Of a stretch of 64,000 nt of DNA, positions 1 to 11,100 are shown in pieces. The notes under the pieces were generated by a model. The model saw nothing but the letters and a program-made list of their open reading frames with translations. It was not told the origin of the DNA and ran no database searches. Within the stretch, counting starts at the first letter, position 1; every line of letters begins with the position of its first letter. This stretch comes from Allolobophora icterica (Eukaryota > Annelida > Clitellata > Crassiclitellata > Lumbricidae). Location of the stretch: contig OY744610.1 of assembly GCA_963556255.1 (NCBI GenBank), positions 66,926,757 to 66,990,756 on the forward strand. Reading direction: 5' to 3'. Made by a program: the position numbers and the translations under genes.

Positions 1-2353
1 GACCAGTTTGACTCGTTTTCGAGGACTGTAAATACTTCAAACTGATATGATCAGTATAAACGGTAAATGTAGCATTGGCAAGATAACAGTGAAATTGCTT
101 GATAGCACAAATCACAGCTAACATTTCCAGTTCAGTGACAGTATAGTTTCTCTCACAAGTAGTCAAAGATCGGCCCCCAAAGGCAATTGGATGCTCCCTA
201 CCTGTAACATCCTCCTGAGCTAACACAAAACCCACAGCTTGAGAACTTGAATCACAATTAATGATAAAAGGCCTAGACATGTCAGGATAAATTAAAACCG
301 GAGCAGTCGACAAAGCCTGCTTCAATTTAATAAAAGCTTCCTCACAGGTCTCATCCCACTCAAACTTCATGTCTTTACGAAGCAATCGATTTAATGGACT
401 TGCAATGATAGAGAATCGAGTTATAAATTTGCGATAGTAAGATGCAAGACCTAGGAATGACCGGACCTCTTTAGGAGACGTCGGCCTTGGATAATCACGA
501 ATGACCTTGGTTTTCGATTCATCAACGGCTACCCCATCCGCTGAGAGCACATGCCCGAGATACAAGATTTTATCCAGACCAAAGGAACATTTTTCCGGAT
601 TAAGTTTCAAGTTAGCTTCATTTAGGCGATCAAAAACCTCCTTTAAATGCACCAGATGTAGGTCAAAGGTAGTACTATAGACTAATATATCATCCATGTA
701 AACAATTAATGATTTAAAATGCAAATTCTGGAAAACTCTGGACATGAGCAGCTGAAAGAAACTCGGCAAATTTTTCAATCCAAATGGAGCAGTGGTCCAT
801 TGAAACTGACCTTGATGTGTCACAAAACTAGATTTTTCCTTAGTGTCAGGATGTAATGGAATTTGATGGAACCCACTCCTTAAATCAAGTAAACTGAAAT
901 ACCTAGGCTTGACCTCTCCCATGGCATCAAAGACATCTGTCAATTGTGGCAGAGGAAAACTGATGGATTCAGTTACAGAATTGAGCTTTCGGTAATCAAC
1001 ACAAAATCTAAATTGACCCGATCGTTTCCTTACTAACACAACGGGAGAACACCAGACACTTGTACTCGGCTCAATGAGACCAGCCGATAACATTTTCTCT
1101 GTTTGCCTAGCAATTTCCGCCTTAGCAGAAACAGAATGACGGTAAGCTTTCTGGTGAATGGGTGGAGCAGACCCAGTGTGAATAGAATGCTGTGTCAAAT
1201 GAGTCCTGCCCAGATCATCCAATGATGATGAAAACGTACCTAAATTGACTTGTAAGAACTCTTTCAACCTAACATTCTCATCTGCTGACAAATTATCAGA
1301 GTAAAAATTGACTTTAAGGTCGTCCAAAGACCTGGAGCGCAAATCGCTAGTGCCATGTAATCTATTCAGCGGATCAGCAATCGGCTTATCTGATGCGGTT
1401 CCAGTGCTGCCAGAAACATTATACGTACGGACAAAGAAATCATCAGTATCGTAATTACTTTCCGATGGTCTGCCAGACAAACCATCCGCATAATGACTTT
1501 TACGGGCAGACAGATTATCCAAGGAAACGTAATCATGCGTGGAGGATGATTTGAGGACTCCAAGTGCAGAGGATGGCATATGATTGCAATGTGTGGGTGG
1601 TGGTGATGATGCCGATGGTGGTGGTTTATCATCAGCAAACATTGCTAATATCTCTGGAAAAATAGGCTCAACACATGCCAATGGTTTATGTCTGGCCAAC
1701 CAAATGACTTGATTGGTAGGGTTCAAAACCTTGCAAACAGCTGTTTTCTTAGAAGAATCAATGGCACTTCGTGCACAAATAAATTTACATTTCGCCTCCC
1801 GTGCAAATGGTTCAATAATGGACATATCAGCTGAATACTTTGAAGGCAATAAAACTGGGACCAATGTCTCAGACATTGGCTTCAAGACAGTTGCATGCAG
1901 AGTACACACAGAGAAAGAATGCACAGTAGCAGTTGACAACCGAGTAGCAGCCAAATCATCAAAAAAAGTGACAACCTTTGCATCAAAATCAATTCTTGCC
2001 TTACTGTCAGTCAAGAAGTCTAACCCAAGAATCAGACTATATCCCATCTGTGGCAAAATCAAGAATTCATAAGGAATACTCAAACCGGAAAGTTTAACAG
2101 TAATGTCTGCACGACCTTGTACTCGAACAGGATGACCATCAGCCAAAAATACATTTTTGGTGTCATCATCTCTCAATGGTTGAACAGGAAGTTTCAATTT
2201 ATGCAAAAATTCAGCACTGATGCACGAGACACTGGCGCCTGAGTCAAGCAAACATTGAGCAGTGCGGTTCCTAACTTGTACAGTAATTGTGTTTCTATAC
2301 ATCGCAATTTTGTCAGTCTGTGCATAAATTCTGTTCTTAGCCCCAACCGTCAT
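1..2353 (-). CDS. pol: Ty3/gypsy retrotransposon pol, partial (protease, RT, RNase H)
   Basis: The minus strand stays open from an ATG at 2353 to the window edge; an in-frame stop lies at 2378-2380. Read in order, it shows an aspartic protease motif LLDSGASVSCIS (near 2240), then a Pro/Ser/His-rich linker (about 1650-1480). Reverse transcriptase follows with FCVDYRKLN, FSLLDLRSGFHQIPLH and the YMDDILVYS active site (near 690), and then the start of RNase H with INCDSSSQAVG and YTDHISLKYL. This is the usual Ty3/gypsy pol order, so integrase should lie left of the window. The element copies itself through an RNA intermediate in virus-like particles. No frameshift was seen over 780 codons, so the visible part is not obviously dead. 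The family is certain; the clade is not assigned. Confidence 0.93.
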   Translation of the reverse strand, partial: MTVGAKNRIYAQTDKIAMYRNTITVQVRNRTAQCLLDSGASVSCISAEFLHKLKLPVQPLRDDDTKNVFLADGHPVRVQGRADITVKLSGLSIPYEFLILPQMGYSLILGLDFLTDSKARIDFDAKVVTFFDDLAATRLSTATVHSFSVCTLHATVLKPMSETLVPVLLPSKYSADMSIIEPFAREAKCKFICARSAIDSSKKTAVCKVLNPTNQVIWLARHKPLACVEPIFPEILAMFADDKPPPSASSPPPTHCNHMPSSALGVLKSSSTHDYVSLDNLSARKSHYADGLSGRPSESNYDTDDFFVRTYNVSGSTGTASDKPIADPLNRLHGTSDLRSRSLDDLKVNFYSDNLSADENVRLKEFLQVNLGTFSSSLDDLGRTHLTQHSIHTGSAPPIHQKAYRHSVSAKAEIARQTEKMLSAGLIEPSTSVWCSPVVLVRKRSGQFRFCVDYRKLNSVTESISFPLPQLTDVFDAMGEVKPRYFSLLDLRSGFHQIPLHPDTKEKSSFVTHQGQFQWTTAPFGLKNLPSFFQLLMSRVFQNLHFKSLIVYMDDILVYSTTFDLHLVHLKEVFDRLNEANLKLNPEKCSFGLDKILYLGHVLSADGVAVDESKTKVIRDYPRPTSPKEVRSFLGLASYYRKFITRFSIIASPLNRLLRKDMKFEWDETCEEAFIKLKQALSTAPVLIYPDMSRPFIINCDSSSQAVGFVLAQEDVTGREHPIAFGGRSLTTCERNYTVTELEMLAVICAIKQFHCYLANATFTVYTDHISLKYLQSSKTSQTG

Positions 2354-3320
2354 TTGTGGACGGCGGGAAGCGAATTCCTATGTTTGGCTAAAGCGACGAT
2401 TATGATGTTGTCGCTTTGAATGCTATTTCTAACATTAGTCTTTCTCGTCATTGTTCTGGTCGTCAGTTACGTTTTCAGTGGAATATTACAGCTTTACATA
2501 AACCTTCTCAGATTCGAGTGTTGTTGCCACAGTCCTTATCTATTTCTTACTGTTTGGCTCGAAAACTGGACACTATTATTGGCCCTAACAAACGTTATTC
2601 TGTTCAACTGTATATCTCTAGTTTGGAATTCAATGTTCCGCTTGAGTTGCAACCATAATCAGTGTTGTTGTTACCTTGAATTTCTGCTTGTTGATTGAAC
2701 TATTCGTTGATTGATTGCTATTGTTTAGTTTTAGTTGCTTATCTTGCTGACGCTTGTATTATCATGTTCTACTTGTTTGTATTGGGATGACGATTTTTAT
2801 GGTTACATGGTTATATTTCGGTACTTTATATGGTTATTGTGTTGTGATCATTAATGTGTTAGATTGATGGGTACACTCATCGATATACCAGCGCTGAGCG
2901 GTCACAGAACTGCTGAAACGGAACTGCTCGATCGGATGTAGACGAGAGGTCGGATCGTTCTGAAACGGTTCTCCACCACCTGAAGCGGCCGTTGTTGGCT
3001 ACTTCGTTGATAGATAACACTCATTGATATAATATTTACTTTATTGTTAACTTGCAATTGACTACGTTGACTACAATAGTTAATATTCGATTCACCTACA
3101 CGCACTCTCAATTCACTCAATACACACTGTTGTTGTTCCTACCACCGTCGTTGTTTCTCGTTCTTTTCTTCTCTCCCTCTCGTTTCCCAAAACATGCCTC
3201 TTAATACATAAGTGACTTGTGCTGATGATGATGATAGCTGAGCCTTCCTACCTACAGCTCGCATGCAACAGATACATTATGTGCACGACCGAATGAATGG
3301 ATGACTGTATGTATGACCAC
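2354..3320 (-). other. Upstream of the pol frame: degenerate gag end, no clear LTR
   Basis: Just upstream of the pol frame the minus strand reads HHNRRFSQT and then, after a frame change, RNSLP. This resembles the Cys/His motif seen at the end of Gag in some metazoan gypsy elements, with its Cys residues lost. Beyond about 2440 I see no gag-like frame. I could not place an LTR, primer binding site or target duplication. The open plus-strand frames at 2416-2698 have no recognisable content. Confidence 0.35.
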
Positions 3321-3640
3321 TATATATATATAGTCCACAGAATAAGAATAAAAGGTGTTTTAGAAGAAATTTATATTTTCCTCTGCAGCGCGGTATTTAA
3401 CGACTTCTTGACGTCTACCCTGCGAAAAACACGTAGACATCGAATGGCATCAAAGGCCGTTTTCGTCGATAGGAAAAGTTAACGACGCCTCTGTAAAAAA
3501 GACGATGCCACTGTTATTTTATATAACGTTTATTATTTTCCGCAAGATTGGATTATGTACATCGATTGAGGAAAATGTGTACAACTGTCACTACACAGCA
3601 GACGAATTGCGTGAAAGAGTACAATTGATTAAACGCAGCT
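3321..3640 (+). repeat. Paralogous block, copy 1 (start), with promoter-like module
   Basis: This stretch begins with a TATA run (3321-3333) and AAAGGTGTTTTAG at 3351. A GTATTTAACGACTTCTTGACGTC block follows, then a second block with GGCATCAAAGGCCG. It aligns by eye with 16681-16961 plus 33233-33330 and with 40073-41330. This copy keeps the uninterrupted GATTGGATTATG site into which the solo LTR inserted in copy 2. Confidence 0.7.
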
Positions 3641-3884
3641 GAAATATTCTTACCACATTCTTAAACTACTAGTGTATTTGCCCGTCATATTATGACGTCA
3701 TATTTATCGGCCTATATGTATCGTTGGTTATCGCCGTCGTCAAGACCACCGTCGTCATATCAAGACAAACGGTTTATGTTTCACAATAGAACAAAACCCG
3801 TTTGTGACGTAGCGTCCCCCGACAGACGGACACTATATGGATATTATTTGTATAGATTATTAAAATGCTCTTAAGCATCAGTCT

Positions 3885-4115
3885 TGTTGTCCACCAAGGT
3901 CTTGGTCTCGAGTGCACTCGAGTTCGTTTTTAAAAGTCTTGGTCTGGGTCTTGAGACCAAAAGTCTTGGTCTTGAGGTTCAAAGTCTTGGTCTTGGTCTT
4001 GGTTTTGAGGTTAAAAGTCTTGGTCTTGGTCTTGAGGTTCAAAGTCTTGGTCTTGGTCTTGATCTCGAGGTTCAAAGTCTTGGTCTTGATCTTAAGGTTT
4101 AAGGTCTTGACAACA
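3885..4115 (+). repeat. Minisatellite of (GT)CTTGGTCTTGAGGTTCAAA type
   Basis: Roughly ten imperfect tandem units of about 18-32 bp are built from AAGTCTTGGTCTTG and GAGGTTC. The small open frames through it on both strands are simple consequences of the repeat. Confidence 0.9.
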
Positions 4116-4155
4116 CATTCTTAGGATACTCATAGCAGCCAAACAAATCATATTA

Positions 4156-4560
4156 ATTGAGTAAGTAAGTAAGTAAGTAAGTAATCTTTTATTAGCACGA
4201 GACAAACACACATACTTTACAACAACAACAACGCATACAGTGGCGAAAAGTAGCACAAAACAGATGCAATATTATAAACAGTTTCATAATGTCTTATTCA
4301 TATACAGCTACGTCCATAACTATGATCTGACGAACATAAACTTTACTCAGCTCTACAAATAAAAACAGGTTAGGTCTTGGAACAAGCATTAAGACTAGCG
4401 TTAGACCTAGCTCAAATTTTTATAGTTGTACAGTGAGCGAATGATGAAGGATTTCTTATGAAGCAGTGTCTGAAAGTACGGTAACTCCAAATCATGCCCG
4501 TTTTTCGTATGTTGAATTTATGAAGGTTCTTATTTTCCAGAACTTTTAATGACAAACAGA
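4156..4560. repeat. (GTAA)n-tailed repeat shared with two other loci
   Basis: A (GTAA)6-type run at 4159-4183 is followed by CTTTTATTAG and about 350 bp that aligns with 33420-33790 and 41420-41780. The run and flank look like the 3' tail of an old minus-strand LINE or SINE. Its presence at the same place in all three paralogous blocks means it predates the block duplications. Confidence 0.6.
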
Positions 4561-4586
4561 AACAATGGCAAAGTGACCAAAACTAA

Positions 4587-4640
4587 ACGAAAATCAAATA
4601 TATATAAAGCCTTTAGTAATCATAGTAAAGGTGTTTATGA
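4587..4640 (+). promoter_or_regulatory. Promoter-like composite module
   Basis: ACGAAAATC at about 4587, TATATATA at 4599 and AAAGGTGTTTATG at 4627. The TATA-to-AAAGG distance is 28 bp. The conserved GGCGGCATCTTTCGGCACC...GTTGGCGTCGA block follows at 4672. The function is inferred from spacing only. Confidence 0.45.
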
Positions 4641-4750
4641 GCAACATTATATTCTTCACATTTTCCAGAGTTTGGCGGCATCTTTCGGCACCAAACGATG
4701 TTGGCGTCGATAAGAATAAAAGCAATTTATAGTTCACGTAATTATTAGAT

Positions 4751-4962
4751 ATAATAATAATAATAATTGTATTCTTTATTATTTCAAACCGACAAACGCA
4801 GTAAGATTACATTGAAACATGAAAGTACAATCAATATCTTAAGTAAACACACGGTTTGGCAGCCATTCAAGGCGCCGCCATAGAGAGGGGTTACGGGAGT
4901 CGATCGGGTATCTTATGCTCTCTTGGCCATGAGTGTTACCACTACTCTATCCCCCCTCCCAC
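4751..4962 (-). mobile_element. tRNA-derived SINE, (ATT)n tail
   Basis: On the minus strand a tRNA-like head (A-box-like GTAGTGGTAACACT, B-box-like GATCGACTCCC) leads through GGCTGCC to TTACTGCGTTTGTCGG and an (ATT)n tail. The same element occurs at 13993-14265 and 47606-47815. The paralogous sites at about 34020 and 41998 lack it, so it inserted after the blocks duplicated. I saw no clear target duplication. Confidence 0.7.
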
Positions 4963-5569
4963 GACATCAAAGGCCGTTGAAGTCAATTGGAAAATTGTTG
5001 GTAGCATCAATAAGAGTTATACAGTAAAACGAACATTCAGAAGATTTGAATATGTTCTTACAGCCTTACGACATCTTGTGGCATCGAAAGCCGATGAGGC
5101 CGATATGAAAATACCCGTTGAACAGTTCTCATCGTAAAGTGTATTGCACTTTTGTGAGGCTTACTATAAAGCCGTTATATGAAGTATCCTTATACAAATA
5201 TTCCGATGTGTAACATATGAATGAAGGCAGATTAAATATTCACAGCAGAAGAAGAATATAATTATTTGAAAGTTTAAATCTTTTGGCAGCAGAGCCGTTG
5301 ACGTCATCACTTCCAAATTATGCAGGACGTTCAATTTAACTAACGATAAGCAACGATAAGCAGTCAGATTTGTTTCATTTGTATTATTACGATATATAAT
5401 GGCGTCAAAGTCCTTTGAAGTCGATATACCATTTTGATGCTGGTTTTGCCATAACACCAGTTAAGTAAACAACTGATGGTTAATTGCTGCTTAACGACAA
5501 CGTGTCGTAACAAAGATGAATAGCAGAAGCCACAAGATATCGTTAAACACTGGAAACTAATAAGCGTTC

Positions 5570-5607
5570 CTTAAACACCTCTTTTACGTTTTGCTATCGG
5601 CCTATAA
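5570..5607 (-). promoter_or_regulatory. Promoter-like composite module
   Basis: The minus strand reads ACTTATAGGCC, then AAAAGAGGTGTTTAAGGAAC, then GTGTTTAACGATATCTTGTGGC (5510-5550). The same arrangement occurs at about 7418 and 14294, so this unit is itself duplicated in tandem. Confidence 0.4.
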
Positions 5608-6037
5608 GTAAAAGAGGCAGACGCGTCCTTTAGTCCATGTTCAACTATGAAAATATCAACAGCCATAAGACTCTGGAAGTTACTATTATTAAGTATTCAT
5701 ATCGGAGTAGAAACGTTTCCGCTCTTGCCCCTTCACCCTTTGGTAAATTTCTGGTCTGCACACGCAATTTAACCGCCACTCTGGTCACCCCGCTCTCAAA
5801 CTCCATCAACGCACTAGCTAGGGTTAATTAATACCCGTGGCTGCCGTAGTAGTTTGCACTGTTTAACAACTTATGGCTTCCAGGGCCTTCGATGTCGCCT
5901 GCATTCGTTTTCCTGGCTTGGGACTAGCACTACTGGAGTACGGGTGGTGGCGGAGATCCGTGAATGGCTTCGGAGTTGTAGAATAAAATTTGATTCTTGG
6001 CTGCAACTTGTTTTTATCCGAGCTCAATGCCTACGTT
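5608..6037. other. No gene recognised; segment shared with 58130-58380
   Basis: The segment contains a CTCAAACTCCATCAACGCACTAG stretch, an ATACCCGTGGCTGCC stretch, and CTTGGGACTAGCACTACTGGAGTACG followed by GTGGCGGAGATCCGTG. All recur at 58130-58380. Both copies are open in the frame reading TGVR.VAEIR.W, which could be a decayed exon or a coincidence of the repeat. Confidence 0.35.
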
Positions 6038-6090
6038 ACGAAAATGAGAACTATATTACGTAAAGAGTAAGCAAAATAAAGGTGTTTAAA
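6038..6090 (+). promoter_or_regulatory. Promoter-like composite module
   Basis: ACGAAAATGAGAA at 6038, CTATATTACG at 6051 and AAAGGTGTTTAAA at 6078. Near-identical copies occur at 50879-50928 and 58883-58936. The spacing from TATATT to AAAGG is 26 bp. Confidence 0.5.
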
Positions 6091-6300
6091 ACAGTCGTAA
6101 TTGTAGTCGTAATTGTAAATTCCAAATTCCTAAAGCGCTTCTCTAAAGCTAAGCGCAGGGCACCAGGTTATCCAGAGGGTTGTCCAGAGATGCCAAGTGA
6201 ATTCACGTGTCCGATTGCGACAGAGACCAGAAGGAGGAGGCAGAGGATCCGCAGCCAAAATTGGATGGGGAGGCGTTTTGTAAAAATTAATGAGCTGAAA
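6091..6300 (+). repeat. AAGCGCAGGGCACCAG module
   Basis: A module of about 170 bp runs from the TCCAAATTYCTAAAG stretch through AAGCTAAGCGCAGGGCACCAG and GAGATGCCAAGTGAATT to GAGGAGGCAGAGGATCCGC. Other copies lie at 15365-15470, 42340-42480 and 58965-59100, and inverted copies at 16480-16640 and 39890-40030. Reading frames are not kept between copies, so I do not call a gene. Confidence 0.55.
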
Positions 6301-6484
6301 TACTATGTTAACCTCTAAAGAAGTCAACGGCCATTGTTGCTATAGGATGTCGTTAGACATTGAAAATAATAATGGCAATTGCATGATAGGACATCTGATC
6401 GGTTTACTAGAAGTGAATTATATTTTCCTAATGTTTGAGGTCGTTAAACAATTGACTGCCACGAATCGTATTATGCTCAGTTTC

Positions 6485-6535
6485 GACACCTCTAAATCAG
6501 AGTTTCTGAAATCTATATATTTCTCATTTTCGTTG
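6485..6535 (-). promoter_or_regulatory. Promoter-like composite module
   Basis: On the minus strand: CAACGAAAATGAGAAATATATAG, then about 26 bp, then AGAGGTGTCGAAACTGAGC. The order and spacing match the plus-strand copies. Confidence 0.45.
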
Positions 6536-6667
6536 AGACATTAAGTGTCACGGGGCTATAGGCTACTAGTCAATCGCTAAGTTCGAAATTTCAACGAGGT
6601 TATACATCGGTATATTTGTATCAGGATACTTCATGTAGCGCATTTATAGGTAGTTAGGTACCTCACA

Positions 6668-6768
6668 AAATACCTCTTCTCCTGTGAGTATTTCATCTGC
6701 CTTCATCGTTTGTTATATTATAACAAACGATGAAGGCAGATGAAATACTCACAGGAGAAGAGGTATTT
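6668..6768. repeat. Perfect palindrome, 50-bp arms, 1-bp centre
   Basis: Arm 6668-6717 is the exact reverse complement of 6719-6768, with a single T at 6718. The right arm is the ancestral orientation, because the GAAGGCAGATGAAATA...CACAGGAGAAGA stretch recurs on the plus strand near 5217, 34440 and 60585. The left arm is therefore an inverted duplicate. It would extrude as a near-loopless hairpin. Confidence 0.97.
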
Positions 6769-6850
6769 GAAAATTCACATCATTTGGCCGCACAGCCGAT
6801 GACGTCATCACTTCCATCTTATGTAGGATGTTCAATTTAACAAACGATTA

Positions 6851-7195
6851 GGGGGCCAGTAGAGTAGCCTAGTGGATAACACACTGGCTTGAAGAGCTGA
6901 AGGTACCAAGATCGAACCCAGTAGACCCCGTAAGGTTTATTCAGCCTTCCACTCGCTAGGTGGCGGCGGTGGTTAAATGAATAGTAGGCCGTGATTGGCG
7001 CCCTGCGTGGCTGCCGCTTAAACAGTTTTATTCGACTACTGTAAAACTGTTATCATGTGCTTCTACTGTGTACATGTATGTAAGGCGCCCTGCGTGGCTG
7101 CCGTTTCTACTATATGTATGTTCACTGTACAGCGCAGTGCGTTTACAGGCGCTTAAGTAAAGAACACAATTATTATTAATAATAATTATTATAGT
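6851..7195 (+). mobile_element. tRNA-derived SINE with AT-rich tail
   Basis: The A-box-like GTAGCCTAGTGGATAA and a diverged B box (AGATCGAACCC) form a tRNA-like head. The body contains GGCGCCCTGCGTGGCTGCCG twice (about 6998 and 7083), and the tail is ATTATTATTAATAATAATT. The paralogous positions at about 5357 and 34605 read straight through without it. Confidence 0.6.
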
Positions 7196-7552
7196 AGACC
7201 TATTTGTGTCATCTGTATTATTACGATACCTAATGGCATCAAAGTCCGTTGACGTCGATATATCATTTTGATGCTGTTTTCGCCATAGCATCAATTAAGT
7301 AAGCGATTGATGGTTATAGGCCTAGTTGCTGTTTAACGACACTGTGTCATAACAAAGATGATTAGCAAAAGCCACAAGATATCATTAAACACTGGAAACT
7401 AATACGAGTTCCTTAAACACCTCTTTTAAGTGTTACTATTGGCCTATGAGTAAAAGAGGACGACGCGCTTTTTACACGTCGTTGAAGGATGACAAAATTG
7501 ACACTATCAACAGCTATAAGACTCTGGAAACTACTATAAATAATAATAATAA

Positions 7553-7984
7553 TGTCGCGGTCGACTCCTTCGATCGCAACGACGAACCAACGAAGGAACT
7601 ATTAAAAGATCTTTATTTAAAATTAAAGTCGATTAAGTGCAGAGTAAGTCAACTCGTCTATCAAATATCACAATCGTAGACAGCACACAGGTTGGCTGGT
7701 CTCGATTGAACGTTATACGATCAATGTTTCAACGTTTACAAATCTTCGTCAAAAGGCCCTTAATGTACATCAGGTCTATCTTATATAGAGTTCTCCCGGA
7801 TTCCAGAACGTTCTGTGACGTCACTGTACTTTTCCCTGGAAAGTCCTACTGAACACGTATATCCTTGTTGCATGCAACGAATTAATGTTGACAGCTTGCT
7901 GCAGAATTTTCCGTGCGTTGTAAACAAGCTTGTTGACGCGTCGGTTTTCTTCCCTTGATGCATGCACCCGCGTAGACCACGACA
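7553..7984 (-). repeat. 3' LTR of the Gmr1-like element
   Basis: TGTCGCGG...ACCACGACA in plus orientation, 432 bp, matching 13561-13992 except at about two positions. It contains a TGACGTCA octamer (7816) and a TATATAG box (7791) that could act as its promoter. Confidence 0.96.
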
Positions 7985-7998
7985 TTCCCTCCGCCCTC
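7985..7998 (-). other. Polypurine tract
   Basis: The minus strand reads GAGGGCGGAGGGAA immediately before the 3' LTR. This is the expected primer for plus-strand DNA synthesis. Confidence 0.85.
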
Positions 7999-8178
7999 AG
8001 ATGATGACACGTCTTCAGCACCATCCCGAACGGGTCATCACAATCAAGCCGGGCCTCCAGACTCCATCTCGACACAGCATATACAAACAAAACAAAACAC
8101 ATCAGTTAGTCAATTTATCCACACAATTTGCGGGCTTGATCCTTGTGTGTCGGGCCATTCCCCCCTTCACCATCCGAG

Positions 8179-11100
8179 TCACAACCGAGAGAGGAAATCA
8201 GCCACCGTGTTCTGACGTCCAGGACGATATCGAAAGTCCACGTTAAACTCTTGCAATGCTAACGCCCAACGAGTCAGTTTCGCACTCTTAGGGCTTGCAT
8301 CTGTGAGATAAGACAAAGGATTATGATCTGAATAAATGATTATCTTTGATAAGAATATCCATGACTTGAATCGTTTAAGTGCCCAAATTACTGCGAAAGC
8401 CTCTCTCTCAATTGTAGACCAATGCATCTGTGTATCTGTAAGTTTAAGGCTAGCAAAAGCAATTGGTTTTTCTTGACCTTCTTCGGTCCACTGAAACAAG
8501 CAACACCCGACCGCGGTGGCACTTGCGTCAACACTTAAACCAAATTCCTTAGTGAAATCAATGGTATGCAACTGTGTAGCTTTACTGAGATCATCCTTTA
8601 ACTTATCTAGTGCTTCTTGATGCTTTTGCTCCCAAGGCACCTTCGTAGGTATGTTATCTCGTGTCAAATCAGTTATTACCCGTGCTTTTTCAGCTAAAGC
8701 AGGTATAAAATTTCGAAAGTAACTGAAAAAACCCATAACCTTTCTAACTTCTTTCTTTGTTGTTGGAGGATGGATATCATTGATCGTAGCGATCTTACCT
8801 GGATCAGGTTCAATACAACCTGACCCTACTATATGGCCAACAAACTTTATTTTGTTTTGTGCAAAATTACATTTTCTTAAATTCAAAGTGAGTCCTGCTT
8901 CCTCAATAGTTTGCATGAATTTCTCTAGATGTTCTAAATGGTCATTCCAATTCATTGAAACCACTGCCATATCATCGACGAATGGTTCGGTAAAACTTCG
9001 CACTGGATGTAAAACTTGGGTCATAGCACGAATAAAGGTATTGCTAGCGGACTTGAGTCCAAACGGCATCCTTGTGAACTCAAAAAGTCCTGCATCACAT
9101 ACGAATGCCGTAAGCCATCGATGTTCTTTCCGAACTGGAATTTGCCAATACCCCGATTTCGCGTCGAAAACACTAATAAACTTTGCCCGTCCCACCTTTT
9201 GTAAGATGTCAGCAAGGTCTGGGGTCGGGTAACAATCACCTAGAGAATATTTGTTAACATGGCGATAATCAATTGCCAATCGAACGCCATTTTGACCTTT
9301 GGGTCCTTTTAAAACGCAAACTACCGGACTGGCCATTTCACTTTTCGATGGTCGAATGATGTCTAATGCCAACATTTCTTCTATCTGGCGTTGTACTTCA
9401 GGTTTAAGTAGCTCAGGTACTTTATATGCCCTTAAACGCTTAGGAGTGAAATCATGAGTTATCTTAATTTCATGTTCTAATACTGGACAATACCCAGGTT
9501 TATCCACAAATACTGCCGTGTGCCGATCCAAAACTTCAAAAAGTTGCTTCTGTTCCTCTTGCGAAAGATGCGCTATAATCAGAGGATCAATTCGCTTACT
9601 CGGGCTTATTTGTTCACGTTCTTCCTGATCTACAACCTCTACTATACCAAATTCTTCATCTTGATCAACAATTACTGAACAGCTATTGATCATCGCTTGT
9701 TCGAGTCGTTCATTGTATCGCTTGATCTTATTTGCGTGTAAATGTCTTTGTTTTCCCTCTATTTCTACTATATAAGAATATGGGGATTTAACCTTGACTA
9801 CGGTAGCAGGTCCTTGCCATCGACTATAAAATTTAGAACTACCAAAATCTGGTGCTAATACTGCTACTTTATCTCCAACTTCGTATTTTCTGTCAGTACT
9901 ACGCAAGTTATAATAATCTGCATACCGCTTTGTTTCTATATCACTATAGTAATCTGCATAAACTTTCGCGAATTCGAGGTTTTCCTTCAGTGATTGGAGA
10001 TACTCTTCGGGTGATTTACCTAAGTTAAGAGGTACTTTTCGTTCGCCAGCCCACGATTCCTTCAACACACTAAGTGGACCCCGAGGAAGAGTTCCATAAA
10101 CCATAGTGAATGGCGAAATATGAGTCGTGCCTGAAGGTTTTTCTCTAAGGCTCCACAGAACAAACGGTAACAATTGGTGCCATCCACGAGGATCAGATTG
10201 AGCAAGCTTAAAGATCATGGTTTTCAAGCTTTGGTTGCATCTTTCAACCAATCCAGCTGCCTCAGGATGTCCAGGGGTATTAAATCTGGGACTACAACCC
10301 ATTCGCCGCAAGAATTCTTTCGTCAAACGACTGGTAAAGTTGGTACCACAATCAGAACTGATGATCCTTGGAATAGAAAAAGTTGTAAAAACTTGCAACA
10401 GAGCTTCACAAACTCCCTTTGCATTCAGCGATCTAAGAGGATACGCCATCGGCCAACGAGAAAATTTGTCCACCAGAACCAGAGCATAATTGTACTGGGG
10501 TTTCGATTTGTTGGATTCTCCAGTCATTACCATAGGGCCAATACAATCCATATTTAGATGGTTAAAACAGAGTTCATCCGCCCTCGGAATAGGAGTGATC
10601 GGGACTCGATCTGCCACTTTAACTGGAGTTCTTAGTTGACAAATTTGACAAGACGCACAATATTCGCGAATCCTCTCATCCATTCTTGGAAACCAAAAGT
10701 TTAATTTGATCCTGGCTCTCGTTGCCTTAAAAGCCATGTGCCCAGCACATGGGGCATCGTGTGCTACTCGCAAGACAACCTCGATTCTATCTTCCGGTAA
10801 ACATAATTGATTAACCTTATGTCCCATAATTTCCCCTTTGTGGTACAGGAGGTTATTATCTATAAAGAAATTATTTTTATTCTGTCTCGCTTGTTGCCAG
10901 CAAGATATAAGATTGTGACAATTCTGTTGCTCACGCAATAAAGTATCATTATTCGCTACTCCCTCATCAGACTTGAACTCTGTTGACTCAACATCAAGAA
11001 AATTATCTGAATCATCAACTAGTTGCTCCTGAGAATATTCATTCACTTCTGACGGCAAGGATTCGTTGCTGTTAACTTCTAAGTTATCTTCTTCTGCCCC

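Noticed and set aside
1366..1638. Separate His-rich protein on the minus strand
   Set aside because: Out-of-frame reading of the Pro/Ser/His linker in the pol frame at 1-2353.
3885..4115. CRISPR-like array
   Set aside because: Imperfect head-to-tail repeat without unique spacers, in a eukaryotic sequence; an ordinary minisatellite. The same holds for 31606-32665.
5164..5457. Minus-strand frames with STSxxFDAxxxR (also 7028-7294)
   Set aside because: The shared residues come from the conserved DNA block read in reverse; frames are not kept in other copies.
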